DNA of 11,581 nt from the NCBI GenBank assembly GCA_964522605.1, contig CAZFWV010000224.1:1-11581 (forward strand), written 5' to 3'. Each line of letters opens with the position of its first letter. The first letter of the stretch is position 1. Both the position numbers and the translations under genes were made by a program. The notes under the pieces were generated by a model. The model had not been told where the DNA came from. It worked only from the letters and a program-made list of their open reading frames with translations, and ran no database searches. The DNA is from CAVZLD01 sp964522605. Lineage in GTDB: Bacteria; Planctomycetota; Planctomycetia; Pirellulales; Pirellulaceae. Below, piece by piece: positions 1-7,119 of this stretch.

Positions 1-39
1 CTGGGGGCTCGACGCTCGTTCCTCGCGTCTCGACCCCAG
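1..39. repeat. Imperfect hairpin downstream of the HEAT-repeat gene
   Basis: Bases 1-6 (CTGGGG) pair with 34-39 (CCCCAG), and 11-15 (GACGC) pair with 25-29 (GCGTC). A 4x4 internal loop separates the two stems and the terminal loop is 9 bases. It begins 36 bases beyond the stop codon of the minus-strand HEAT gene, so it could end that transcript. Any following T-run would lie outside the window. It could equally be one copy of a dispersed palindromic repeat. The pairing is seen; the role is inferred. Confidence 0.5.
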
Positions 40-74
40 GCACCCCAATGCCGAAGTTGTTCTTGAGTCATCCC

Positions 75-2006
75 TTAGCCCCTTTGCCTCGCGAGAACCG
101 CGTGAGCGCGGCGGGTGATTTCCGGATCTTCCGTGGCCGCCAAAACACGGCGCATCGCCTCAACCACGACTTGCGGTGGCCCTCGATCCAGGCGTTCCGC
201 AATCGTTACCGCAGCGACACAGGCCATATGCTGCAATGTTTCGTCCTCCAGTCGGCTGACGGCTTCCTGCATCGCATCCGGAGTTGGAATTCGTCCGAGT
301 GCTTCCAGGGCCAGAACGCGTTCCTCACTTCGCATTGCGGCGTCGAATGCCTGACGATACATGGCGAGTTTATCCGTGTCCGGCAGATCCATCTGGCGGA
401 TCACACGCAGATAACCCCGCAGTGCTCGGATACGATACTTCTCCTGTGGTGCGGTACGGGCCAGCTCAATCAGTGCCGGCGCCACGTCTGACGTCCGCCA
501 TCGACCCAGTGCCTGCGTGGCCGCGTCCTGGATCGCATCTTCACGATCGCTTGCCAGCGCAGTAACTGCCTCGAGTGCCGTGGAACCACCGACCGTGCCG
601 AGCAGTTCGATCACAAACGTTTTTGTTTCCTGATCCAGCTGTGGCAGCGATGTCTGAAGCTGACGCGAGCACGCTTCGGCGTCGGTCGTACGTCGGCAGA
701 CCGCGCGTAGAGCTTGTTCAAGCAGCTTGCGTTCTTCGACATCGATCGGCGCAAGCAGACGCTCCGTCAATACCGCCAGCTGGCGATGATCGATCACTTG
801 GCCCAGCGCACGGATTGTGGCCCGACGCGTTTGGACGTCTGGAGCCTTGACGAAGGGGATCAGCTCCGTCGCCGCCGACTCGATTCGTCGTTGACCAACG
901 ACGTCAATCAGCAGGCTGCGAAGGGGCCCTTCCGCCTCCGCCAACGCCGCCTTGACAACGTTATCCATATTATCGTCTTGCAGGGCAACCATCGCTTGTT
1001 CTGCTGCAGCGACAATCTCCGGCTCCGAGTCGTTAGCCGCGGTCAACAATAGGGGAAACGTTGATGCGTCACCCGTCTGGCCCAGCGCACGCACCGCCGC
1101 GGCGCGGATCGTCAGGTCACGGCTGCTCGCATACTCAACCAATGCCTGCCGTGCCAGCGGATCTCCCCGATCTCCCAAGACCTCGATGACCCGCGATTGT
1201 CGCGACGTTGGCAATGTTGAGAGACTGGCCGTCAGTGCCTGCGTCACCTCGGAAGAATCGATTTCACGGCTGACGGTCAGCGCCATCGCGAAGGATGCAT
1301 CCTCTGCAGAGGCAAGCAGTTCGTCCAGTAGCGATCGCGCCTCGTCCGGGTGGATCAGCATGGCTTGACGCGTTGCTGCGCTGTGCAGGTATGAAGGCAA
1401 CTGGCTTTGGCGAAGCAACTGGCAGAGCCGGCTGGCTCGATCGTCAAGCCCTTGTTCTCGCAGCGTCGTTACACCACGCAGGCAGGCACGGCCCCATTCC
1501 GGGCGAACTTCTTCCGACACTGTGGGCTCCGCGTTCTCCAGCAGCGTCAGCGCATCGGACGATGCGATCTTCCCCAGCGCGGCACAGGCCGCACTGGCAA
1601 CCTGTGGATCAGGATCGGTGAGATACTGGCCCAGATCGGCCACCGCATTCGTTTCGCGCCGCGCCGCCAGCGAGTTGATCACGCCGATCCGCGTCGCACC
1701 GGCGAGCTTAGGCAGTGCGGCGCGTAACGCTTCTCCGGCAGCCGGATCCGGGATCGCCTCGAGACCCATACGGGCCGCGTGCGACAGATCTTCATTGACC
1801 AATAACGCAGCGAGCGATGCGATTGACTCGGGCCCTCCCCACGCTGCCAGACGTCGGCAGGCATTGACCTTCTCTTCGCGCGTGGCAGAAGAGGCCAACA
1901 CGGCGACTGCCTGAGCAACTTCGGGCGACGTGTCGCCAAGCTGAGTCTCCTGTCCTCGCACGGGCGCATGGGACAGCAGCAAGAGCAGCGCTAGGCTGTG
2001 CCTCAA
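75..2006 (-). CDS. Secreted HEAT-repeat protein
   Basis: About 643 residues if translation starts at the TTG at 2006. That start gives a good Sec signal peptide: a short basic start (MRHS), a run of leucines, and a likely cut near VRG-QE at residues 18-19. The rest is an alpha-solenoid of HEAT/PBS-lyase-like units about 30 residues long with the pattern D-x-x-x-R-x-A-A-x-x-A-L-G. The clearest units are near residues 130-150, 296-321, 389-413 and 488-515. No catalytic domain is visible, so a scaffold or protein-binding role outside the cytoplasm is the most that can be inferred. The frame stays open upstream to an ATG at 2321, which overlaps the oxidoreductase stop, but those 105 codons run through two inverted repeats and look non-coding. 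No clear Shine-Dalgarno sequence precedes the TTG. It lies downstream of the oxidoreductase on the same strand. The family is firm; the start is uncertain. Confidence 0.8.
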   Translation of the reverse strand: MRHSLALLLLLSHAPVRGQETQLGDTSPEVAQAVAVLASSATREEKVNACRRLAAWGGPESIASLAALLVNEDLSHAARMGLEAIPDPAAGEALRAALPKLAGATRIGVINSLAARRETNAVADLGQYLTDPDPQVASAACAALGKIASSDALTLLENAEPTVSEEVRPEWGRACLRGVTTLREQGLDDRASRLCQLLRQSQLPSYLHSAATRQAMLIHPDEARSLLDELLASAEDASFAMALTVSREIDSSEVTQALTASLSTLPTSRQSRVIEVLGDRGDPLARQALVEYASSRDLTIRAAAVRALGQTGDASTFPLLLTAANDSEPEIVAAAEQAMVALQDDNMDNVVKAALAEAEGPLRSLLIDVVGQRRIESAATELIPFVKAPDVQTRRATIRALGQVIDHRQLAVLTERLLAPIDVEERKLLEQALRAVCRRTTDAEACSRQLQTSLPQLDQETKTFVIELLGTVGGSTALEAVTALASDREDAIQDAATQALGRWRTSDVAPALIELARTAPQEKYRIRALRGYLRVIRQMDLPDTDKLAMYRQAFDAAMRSEERVLALEALGRIPTPDAMQEAVSRLEDETLQHMACVAAVTIAERLDRGPPQVVVEAMRRVLAATEDPEITRRAHAVLARQRG

Positions 2007-2010
2007 AACA

Positions 2011-2075
2011 GTAGGCCGACTTGTCTCAAGTCGGCGAAGCTGCCGAAATTGCCGACCTGAGACAAGTCGGCCTAC
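2011..2075. repeat. Nested inverted repeat, 25-base arms
   Basis: The arms at 2011-2035 and 2051-2075 are reverse complements at 24 of 25 positions, with a 15-base spacer. Each arm is itself a hairpin: GCCGACTTG-TCT-CAAGTCGGC on the left, and the same with one mismatch on the right. The element ends 5 bases from the proposed TTG start of the HEAT gene. This form suggests a REP- or MITE-like dispersed element of the kind common in planctomycete intergenic DNA. It could also act as an RNA structure between the oxidoreductase and HEAT genes. Confidence 0.85.
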
Positions 2076-2112
2076 GTTGACCGTGGCGCTCGAGATTAAG
2101 CCTAGTGCGCAC

Positions 2113-2205
2113 TTCAAGACCGGGAGGGCGAGGCTCCTGCCGAGCCGAAATGGCGATCCACTCCGGCTCGGCAGGAGTCTCGCTCGCCCGAAGAACGGTT
2201 TTGAA
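2113..2205. repeat. Second, unrelated inverted repeat
   Basis: The core arms at 2122-2146 and 2165-2189 match as reverse complements at 22 of 25 positions, around CTCCTGCCGAGCC and GGCTCGGCAGGAG. Outer arms 2113-2122 (TTCAAGACCG) and 2196-2205 (CGGTTTTGAA) add 9 of 10 matches. The 18-base centre is unpaired. The sequence is unrelated to the palindrome at 2011-2075, so two repeat families sit side by side. It resembles a dispersed palindromic element. On the minus-strand transcript it would form a strong hairpin about 100 bases beyond the oxidoreductase stop. Confidence 0.85.
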
Positions 2206-2210
2206 ACCGC

Positions 2211-2266
2211 ATGGAGCATGGCAGCCAATGCCACGTGGCAGAAAGTTGTCACTGGATGGAGCATGG
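2211..2266. repeat. Short direct repeat in the gap between two minus-strand genes
   Basis: ATGGAGCATGG occurs at 2211-2221 and again at 2256-2266. The rest of 2206-2308 shows no gene, promoter or terminator that I can support. Together with the two inverted repeats, this accounts for the whole 302-base gap between the oxidoreductase and HEAT genes. The copies are exact but short, and may be chance. Confidence 0.4.
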
Positions 2267-2308
2267 TATCGGTCTCGCAATGGATCAATGCGTCGTTGGT
2301 TGAGCGAA

Positions 2309-3748
2309 TCAGACACGCCATGGTTCACGCATCGCGCGGCGACGCATCCGGTTTGCTTCGTCATCGTTCAGGAACTCTTCGCGCGCCGGATCCCACTTCA
2401 AAGGTCGTCCCAGCCAGCGAGACATGCAGCCCAGATGGGCGACGATCGTGGATTGTGCCCCAACGGCGATATCGCAGTGCGGTTGACGGCGATCGCGCAC
2501 ACAGTCGAGCCAATTGCGGTGATGCCCTTCAATGGACTGACTGCGATCATAATAGCCGACGTGGTCGCGCAAGATCTCTTCCGGATAAGTGACAAGAAAC
2601 CCGCCTCGTCCTACATGGAGCCAACCGTTGTCGCCCACATAGAGTCCACCAAAGGGCTGGAGCGAGGTCAGCTCGTCCCATCCTTCCGGGATCTCGTGAT
2701 GGCGGCGGTCGAGGCGTCCGTCTGTGATTTGCACTTCCACACCATTGTCATAGTGAAAGGTGACGCACGGCACTTGGCCGCTTTCCGGTGCCACGATTTC
2801 TCGCGGCCCCGAGGTGTCCATTTCCAGCGCCCATTGAACGACGTCCAGCGCGTGGACCGCGCCGCTGGTGAGTCCGCCGCCACCAAAATCGCGCACGAAT
2901 TCCCACGGCACGACATTCAGTGGCTTTCCGACGTAATGCAGGCGGTGATTGAACGGGCGCCACGGTGAAGGGCCGATCCAACGGTCCCAGTCGATTGTTT
3001 CGGGAGTTGGCTCCGCCGGCAAATCCACATCGCCACTGACGTTGTTGTGGATCGTGTAGATCCGCTCGATGCGTCCCAACGCTCCGTCACGCACTAATTG
3101 CGTCGCCAAGTGGAACTCCGGTGCCGACCGCTGCTGGAGCCCCACCTGGCAGATGCGACCGTGCCGTCGTACTGCCTGGACCATCGCGCGCGCTTCATCG
3201 ATCCTCAATGAAACCGGCTTCTCGACATAGATATCCTTGCCCGCCTCAGCCGCCATCACCGTTGCGACGGCGTGCCATCGATCTCCCATCGCAATGACCA
3301 CCGCATCAATATCGTCGCGGGCAAGGATGTCGAGGAAATCCACGTAGGCGGCGCATCCGTCGTTGTTGCCCGTGCCCCGTCGCGCCGTGTAGGCTTCATT
3401 CACGGTTTGTTGAGCCTTCTCGCGTCGCCAAGTATCTACGTCGCATACCGCCACGACCTGCACATCGGGATACGTCAGCAAGTGTGCCAGGTGGCCTTGA
3501 CCCATGCACCCAATCCCAATGAATCCCAGCGTGATCCGATCGCTCGGCGCCGTGACTCCACCCAGCCCGAGTGCAGTGCGCGAGATAATGTTCGGGGCTA
3601 CGGCAGCCAGAGCGGGAATCGCTGCTTGGCGAAGAAACGCTCGTCGGTTCGTGTGACGATCCGTTGTGTGACGAGCGACATCTACGGAACGGGCCGGCAT
3701 CTTGGGCTCTTCATGATTCGGCGACGGTGTCTGCTTCTCGATACTCAT
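2309..3748 (-). CDS. Tat-exported Gfo/Idh/MocA family oxidoreductase
   Basis: NAD(P)-dependent sugar or polyol oxidoreductase of the Gfo/Idh/MocA family, 479 residues from the ATG at 3748. A twin-arginine signal (TNRRAFLRQAA, Arg35-Arg36) is followed by a hydrophobic stretch, predicting export of the folded, cofactor-loaded enzyme. The Rossmann fold begins near residue 72 with GIGCMG at 78-83 (GxGxxG). The family EKP motif is at 176-178, and His299 with Asp302 in GAVHALD fit the usual catalytic position. The C-terminal alpha/beta domain is complete. Many paralogues of this kind occur in planctomycetes, and the substrate cannot be read from the sequence; a GH109-like NAD-dependent glycosidase is one alternative. 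In-frame ATGs at 3772, 3748 and 3700 are all possible, and none has a strong ribosome site. The 3700 start has GAAGAG 6 bases upstream and gives an 18-residue n-region. It is divergent from the alpha-galactosidase-like gene. Confidence 0.88.
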   Translation of the reverse strand: MSIEKQTPSPNHEEPKMPARSVDVARHTTDRHTNRRAFLRQAAIPALAAVAPNIISRTALGLGGVTAPSDRITLGFIGIGCMGQGHLAHLLTYPDVQVVAVCDVDTWRREKAQQTVNEAYTARRGTGNNDGCAAYVDFLDILARDDIDAVVIAMGDRWHAVATVMAAEAGKDIYVEKPVSLRIDEARAMVQAVRRHGRICQVGLQQRSAPEFHLATQLVRDGALGRIERIYTIHNNVSGDVDLPAEPTPETIDWDRWIGPSPWRPFNHRLHYVGKPLNVVPWEFVRDFGGGGLTSGAVHALDVVQWALEMDTSGPREIVAPESGQVPCVTFHYDNGVEVQITDGRLDRRHHEIPEGWDELTSLQPFGGLYVGDNGWLHVGRGGFLVTYPEEILRDHVGYYDRSQSIEGHHRNWLDCVRDRRQPHCDIAVGAQSTIVAHLGCMSRWLGRPLKWDPAREEFLNDDEANRMRRRAMREPWRV

Positions 3749-3827
3749 TGCACTGTCTCGTTCTCGCTCCATGAAAAACTGCGAACGATCGACATTCTAT
3801 CCGGCCTGTGTTCCGACCGAAATCAGA

Positions 3828-3875
3828 CGGGTGCCACATTTTCTTGTCGACGAACTGCGGAACCGGGTGCCACCC
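3828..3875. repeat. Direct repeat in the divergent intergenic region
   Basis: CGGGTGCCAC occurs at 3828-3837 and 3864-3873, 36 bases apart start to start. The second copy extends into a small palindrome, GGGTGCCACCC, at 3865-3875. The pair lies between the divergent oxidoreductase and alpha-galactosidase-like genes. It could be an operator shared by both or part of a dispersed element. No convincing -35/-10 promoter was found here; TACAAT at 3878-3883 has no -35 partner at proper spacing. Confidence 0.5.
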
Positions 3876-3991
3876 AGTACAATGATGCCGACATCGGAGC
3901 GACGCGTGATGTGGATTCGACAGCGCAGCAAGCGACGCAGGCCCGCGGCAATCTCGGCAAAGAAACAAAACCAAGAAGAGGATCTCCGACG

Positions 3992-6529
3992 ATGATTTCC
4001 CCACAAACGGAATTCTGGCGGCTGCTTCGGCTGATTTCGTTTTTCTTGACGTTCGGTCTGACCGTTTGCTTTCCTGCCGGGCCGTTCGCGCACGCCACCA
4101 CCGTAAGTCCCGACGAGATACTTCAAATGCAGCGTTGGGTCGGGGCCAAGTTCGCGGCTGTTTCCACCAGTTTGCCACAGGAGCCGGGATTGGTTGTGAT
4201 CGCGAACAACGATCCCGTGCAGAAGAACAGCCGGTCGCGCAGACCGCTGAAAATCGGCGAGACCGAATACACGCGAGGGTTATATTGCCATGCCGTCAGC
4301 CAGATCGTCGTACGCTTGCCGCGTCCCGGGAAAACGTTCCAGGCAGTCATCGGCGTGGATACGAATGAGCAGACCCAAGGCGGTCGAGGCAGCGTCGTGT
4401 TCTCGGTTGAAGTATCTGGTCAGCCGGCAATGCAATCGGGCCTGATGCGGGAGGGCATGTCCGGCGAACGGATCCAGGTTGACCTGGAAGGTGCCGAGGA
4501 ATTCGTGCTTCACGTCTCCGATGGCGGTGACGGTATCTCCTGCGATCAGGCGGATTGGGCCGATGCCCGTGTCGTTCTTGCAGACGGGCAGACGATCTGG
4601 CTCGCTGACCTGCCACTCATGGATTCGAGCTTGCCGCCTCTGTCCACGGAGCCACCGTTTTCATTTCAGTACAACGGTCAATCCTCCGCGACGCTGCTGC
4701 CGAACTGGAAGGTGACGCGAGACTCGCGAGCGCTGGACAACCACCAGACCGAACACGTAATCACCTACGACGATCCAGGATCCGATTTGGTGGTTCGACT
4801 CGTCGCGATTCAGTACCACGATTTCCCAACGTTGGAATGGACGCTCTATTTTAAGAACACCGGCACTTCCGATACACCAATTCTGCAACAGATCATGCCC
4901 CTGGATACCTGGTTCTACCGCGGTACGGGCGGCGAGTTCCAGCTGCATCATCACACGGGCAGTCCCTGTCTTCCGGAGGACTATCGACCGTTTGCCACAG
5001 AATTGGGAGCTAGTGCCAACAAGCGCATCTCGGCGGCTGGAGGGCGCCCTACGAATAGTGATCTCCCCTATTTCAATATCGCTTCGCCCACCGAAGGTGT
5101 CATCGTGGTCGTCGGTTGGCCCGGGCAGTGGGCGGCTGAGTTCACGCGTGACGCGGCGCAAGGCCTGCGAGTCTGCGCCGGTCAAGAGTTGACGCACCTG
5201 CGACTGCGCCCAGGTGAAGAAATCCGCACTCCGCTGATCGTGCTGCAGTTTTGGCAAGGAGATCATACTCGCTCGCAGAACATCTGGAGGCGATGGATGA
5301 TCGCCCATAATCTGCCAAGGCCCGGTGGTCAGCTGCCTCCCGTGCAACTGGCGGCCTGCAGTTCCCATCAGTTCGGTGAGATGATTCACGCCGACAGTGC
5401 GAGTCAGAAGTTCTTCATCGACCGTTATCTCGCCGAGGGACTCAAGCTCGACTACTGGTGGATGGATGCGGGCTGGTATTGGAACAAAACGGGTTGGCCG
5501 AATGTCGGAACATGGGAGGTGGACACGGAGCGGTTTCCCGGCGGTTTGCGGCCGATCTGTGACCACGCACATGCGAAGGGCGTGAAATCAATCGTTTGGT
5601 TCGAGCCAGAACGAGTTACTCCCGGCACGCGACTTTATGAAGAGCATCCAGATTGGCTGCTGGGATCTGACGGAGGTACCAAGCTACTGAATCTTGGCAA
5701 TCCTCAAGCGAGGCAGTGGCTCGTCGAACATGTCGATCGACTGCTTGTCGAGCAGGGGATTGATCTTTACCGTCAAGATTTCAACATCGATCCGCTTGGC
5801 TACTGGCGGCAGAACGATCGCGAAGACCGCCAAGGCATGACGGAAATCCGCCATGTCGAGGGTTACCTGGCCTACTGGGATGAACTCCGCCGTCGACACC
5901 CCGATATGCTGATCGACTCGTGTGCCAGTGGAGGCCGGCGCAACGACCTCGAGACCCTTCGCCGTGCCGTGCCTCTACTCCGCAGCGATTACATTATGGA
6001 GCCGGTTGGGAATCAATGCCACACCTACGGCATTGCTTCGTGGATTCCCTATTACGGGACGGGGAGTGGATCGGGTGCGATCAGTCCCTATTTGCTGCGA
6101 AGCGTCATGTGCCCCCATTTCACCGCCTGTTTTGACATGCGCCGCGATGATCTTGACTATGAGATGATTCGTCGTGTGCTGGGACAGTGGCGTGAGTTTG
6201 CCCAGTACTTCCTCGGCGATTACTATCCGCTCACTCCCTACAGTCTGGATTCGCATGTCTGGATCGCCTGGCAGTTTGACTGTCCGGAACGTGGCGAGGG
6301 AATGGTCCAGGCGTTTCGACGCTCGGAGAGTGCCTACGAAGCAGCTCGCTTCCGGCTCCGCGGCCTGGAACCCGACGCGCGTTATCTCGTGGAGAATGTG
6401 GATCGGCCAGAAACGGTCGAGCTGACCGGCAGAGCGCTGACGGAAGAGGGGCTCTCCGTCCCCATTCACGAGCAACCGGGCTCCGCGGTCATTGTCTACC
6501 GGAAGGTGAGCACGGGTCGCTCTCGGTAA
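3992..6529 (+). CDS. Secreted NPCBM-domain GH36-like alpha-galactosidase
   Basis: Predicted exported alpha-galactoside hydrolase (melibiase type), 845 residues. The ATG at 3992 is preceded by GAGG at 3978-3981 and gives a signal peptide with a hydrophobic core at residues 11-30 and a likely cut at AHA-TT (35). Residues about 40-208 form an NPCBM carbohydrate-binding module (TRGLYCHAVSQIVVRLP, then IGVDTNEQ and DWADARVVLADG). A GH36-type N-terminal beta-sandwich (about 225-430) and a TIM barrel (about 450-745) follow. The barrel has LDYWWMDAGWYW, WFEPERV, the probable nucleophile Asp596 in YRQDFNID, and SCASGGRRNDLE with the probable acid/base Asp666 in RSDY. A small beta-domain ends the protein. 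The same frame is open back to 3272, but that part overlaps the oxidoreductase on the other strand and is not credible. The family is well supported; whether the sugar is galactose or N-acetylgalactosamine is not. Confidence 0.87.
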   Translation: MISPQTEFWRLLRLISFFLTFGLTVCFPAGPFAHATTVSPDEILQMQRWVGAKFAAVSTSLPQEPGLVVIANNDPVQKNSRSRRPLKIGETEYTRGLYCHAVSQIVVRLPRPGKTFQAVIGVDTNEQTQGGRGSVVFSVEVSGQPAMQSGLMREGMSGERIQVDLEGAEEFVLHVSDGGDGISCDQADWADARVVLADGQTIWLADLPLMDSSLPPLSTEPPFSFQYNGQSSATLLPNWKVTRDSRALDNHQTEHVITYDDPGSDLVVRLVAIQYHDFPTLEWTLYFKNTGTSDTPILQQIMPLDTWFYRGTGGEFQLHHHTGSPCLPEDYRPFATELGASANKRISAAGGRPTNSDLPYFNIASPTEGVIVVVGWPGQWAAEFTRDAAQGLRVCAGQELTHLRLRPGEEIRTPLIVLQFWQGDHTRSQNIWRRWMIAHNLPRPGGQLPPVQLAACSSHQFGEMIHADSASQKFFIDRYLAEGLKLDYWWMDAGWYWNKTGWPNVGTWEVDTERFPGGLRPICDHAHAKGVKSIVWFEPERVTPGTRLYEEHPDWLLGSDGGTKLLNLGNPQARQWLVEHVDRLLVEQGIDLYRQDFNIDPLGYWRQNDREDRQGMTEIRHVEGYLAYWDELRRRHPDMLIDSCASGGRRNDLETLRRAVPLLRSDYIMEPVGNQCHTYGIASWIPYYGTGSGSGAISPYLLRSVMCPHFTACFDMRRDDLDYEMIRRVLGQWREFAQYFLGDYYPLTPYSLDSHVWIAWQFDCPERGEGMVQAFRRSESAYEAARFRLRGLEPDARYLVENVDRPETVELTGRALTEEGLSVPIHEQPGSAVIVYRKVSTGRSR

Positions 6530-6555
6530 ATCATGCCGTCAGTCACTTCGGCAGA

Positions 6556-6579
6556 TCCCAACGGTAAAACAGGTTGGGA
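6556..6579 (+). terminator. Possible weak terminator after the alpha-galactosidase-like gene
   Basis: TCCCAAC at 6556-6562 pairs with GTTGGGA at 6573-6579, giving a 7-base-pair stem with a 10-base loop. It begins 27 bases past the stop codon. No T-run follows, so intrinsic termination would be weak. Confidence 0.3.
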
Positions 6580-6618
6580 AATGCGCCTGCTTCGTTGTTG
6601 GGGTGAGGCTGGGCGAGG

Positions 6619-6707
6619 AGAGGAACCGCGGATCGAACGGACAAGACGGATGTCCGCGGATCTGTCCGTGCCGACCCGTACCCTCCGTCCAATCCGTGGT
6701 TGCCTCT
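6619..6707. repeat. CGGA/TCCG-rich imperfect inverted repeat
   Basis: AACCGCGGATCGAACGGA (6624-6641) matches the reverse complement of 6684-6701 at 15 of 18 positions. The outer AGAGG (6619-6623) and CCTCT (6703-6707) extend the arms with one bulged base. The interior carries several CGGA/TCCG units around the palindrome TCCGCGGA (6653-6660). The pattern resembles a dispersed palindromic element. It lies between the carbohydrate gene and the nif operon, close to the border between the two regions. Confidence 0.65.
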
Positions 6708-7025
6708 GCTCCTTTGGTTCAAACAGAACGCGACAGCCTCTGGACGTCGAGTGAATCCTGTGCGTAGATTCCGGACAAACCGACACCACTAAACGGGACG
6801 CCTTCCCGAACAACAATCTTGAAACCGCCTCAAAGGACATTTTTGTCCCACCGCGAGGGTCAATTAACAAATATGTCCGCACTCCCATCCCGATGAGCAT
6901 TCGCCTCACGGTCAACCAGAATCTTCATTTCTTCTGCGCTTGCGACCGTAAACCCTGATCTGGAAAGCTTCTAATCCGCGCGCAGATCGAAATCGCGGGG
7001 TGTCTGGGCGAAGACTCTCGAGCTT

Positions 7026-7040
7026 TGGCACGCTGGTTGC
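7026..7040 (+). promoter_or_regulatory. Sigma-54 (-24/-12) promoter of the nif operon
   Basis: TGGCACG-N4-TTGC matches the sigma-54 consensus at every conserved base, with the invariant GG at 7027-7028 and GC at 7039-7040 at the right spacing. Transcription should start near 7051-7053, leaving a leader of about 68 bases before nifH. A sigma-54 promoter needs an AAA+ activator, NifA in most diazotrophs, but no exact NifA site lies upstream. The same bases form the dyad TTGGCA-N7-TGCCAA at 7025-7043, which a repressor could use. Confidence 0.88.
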
Positions 7041-7119
7041 CAATGAGGACGCCATCAAGTGGCTCGCCGATGCGGCGTGCTCAGAACTCAATCGAAATTC
7101 AAGACTGTGAGCGAAAGCG

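Larger units (their letters stand above)
6530..7119. other. 590-base gap ahead of the nif operon
   Basis: No credible gene is seen on either strand. The gap holds the weak hairpin at 6556-6579, the inverted repeat at 6619-6707, a small dyad GGACA-TTTT-TGTCC at 6835-6848, and the sigma-54 promoter at 7026-7040. I found no exact NifA site (TGT-N10-ACA) in it. The closest, TGT-N10-ACT at 7001-7016, has one mismatch and sits only about 10 bases from the -24 element. The stretch 6720-7000 is otherwise featureless to me. Confidence 0.6.

Noticed and set aside
2007..2321. N-terminal extension of the HEAT gene to an ATG overlapping the oxidoreductase stop
   Set aside because: The 105 extra codons are translated inverted repeats and low-quality sequence, and they would bury a good signal peptide inside the protein.
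3272..3991. Upstream extension of the alpha-galactosidase-like frame by 240 codons
   Set aside because: Most of it is antisense to the oxidoreductase; the ATG at 3992 has a ribosome site and a clear signal peptide.
4661..5572. 303-codon minus-strand frame opposite the alpha-galactosidase-like gene
   Set aside because: Antisense shadow of a well-supported coding sequence.
6496..6915. 139-codon minus-strand frame in the gap before nif
   Set aside because: It covers the end of the alpha-galactosidase-like gene and the inverted repeat, and shows no domain or convincing start; chance opening.
7001..7016. Near-match to a NifA binding site (TGT-N10-ACT)
   Set aside because: One mismatch, and it is only about 10 bases from the -24 element, whereas NifA sites usually lie about 80-150 bases upstream.
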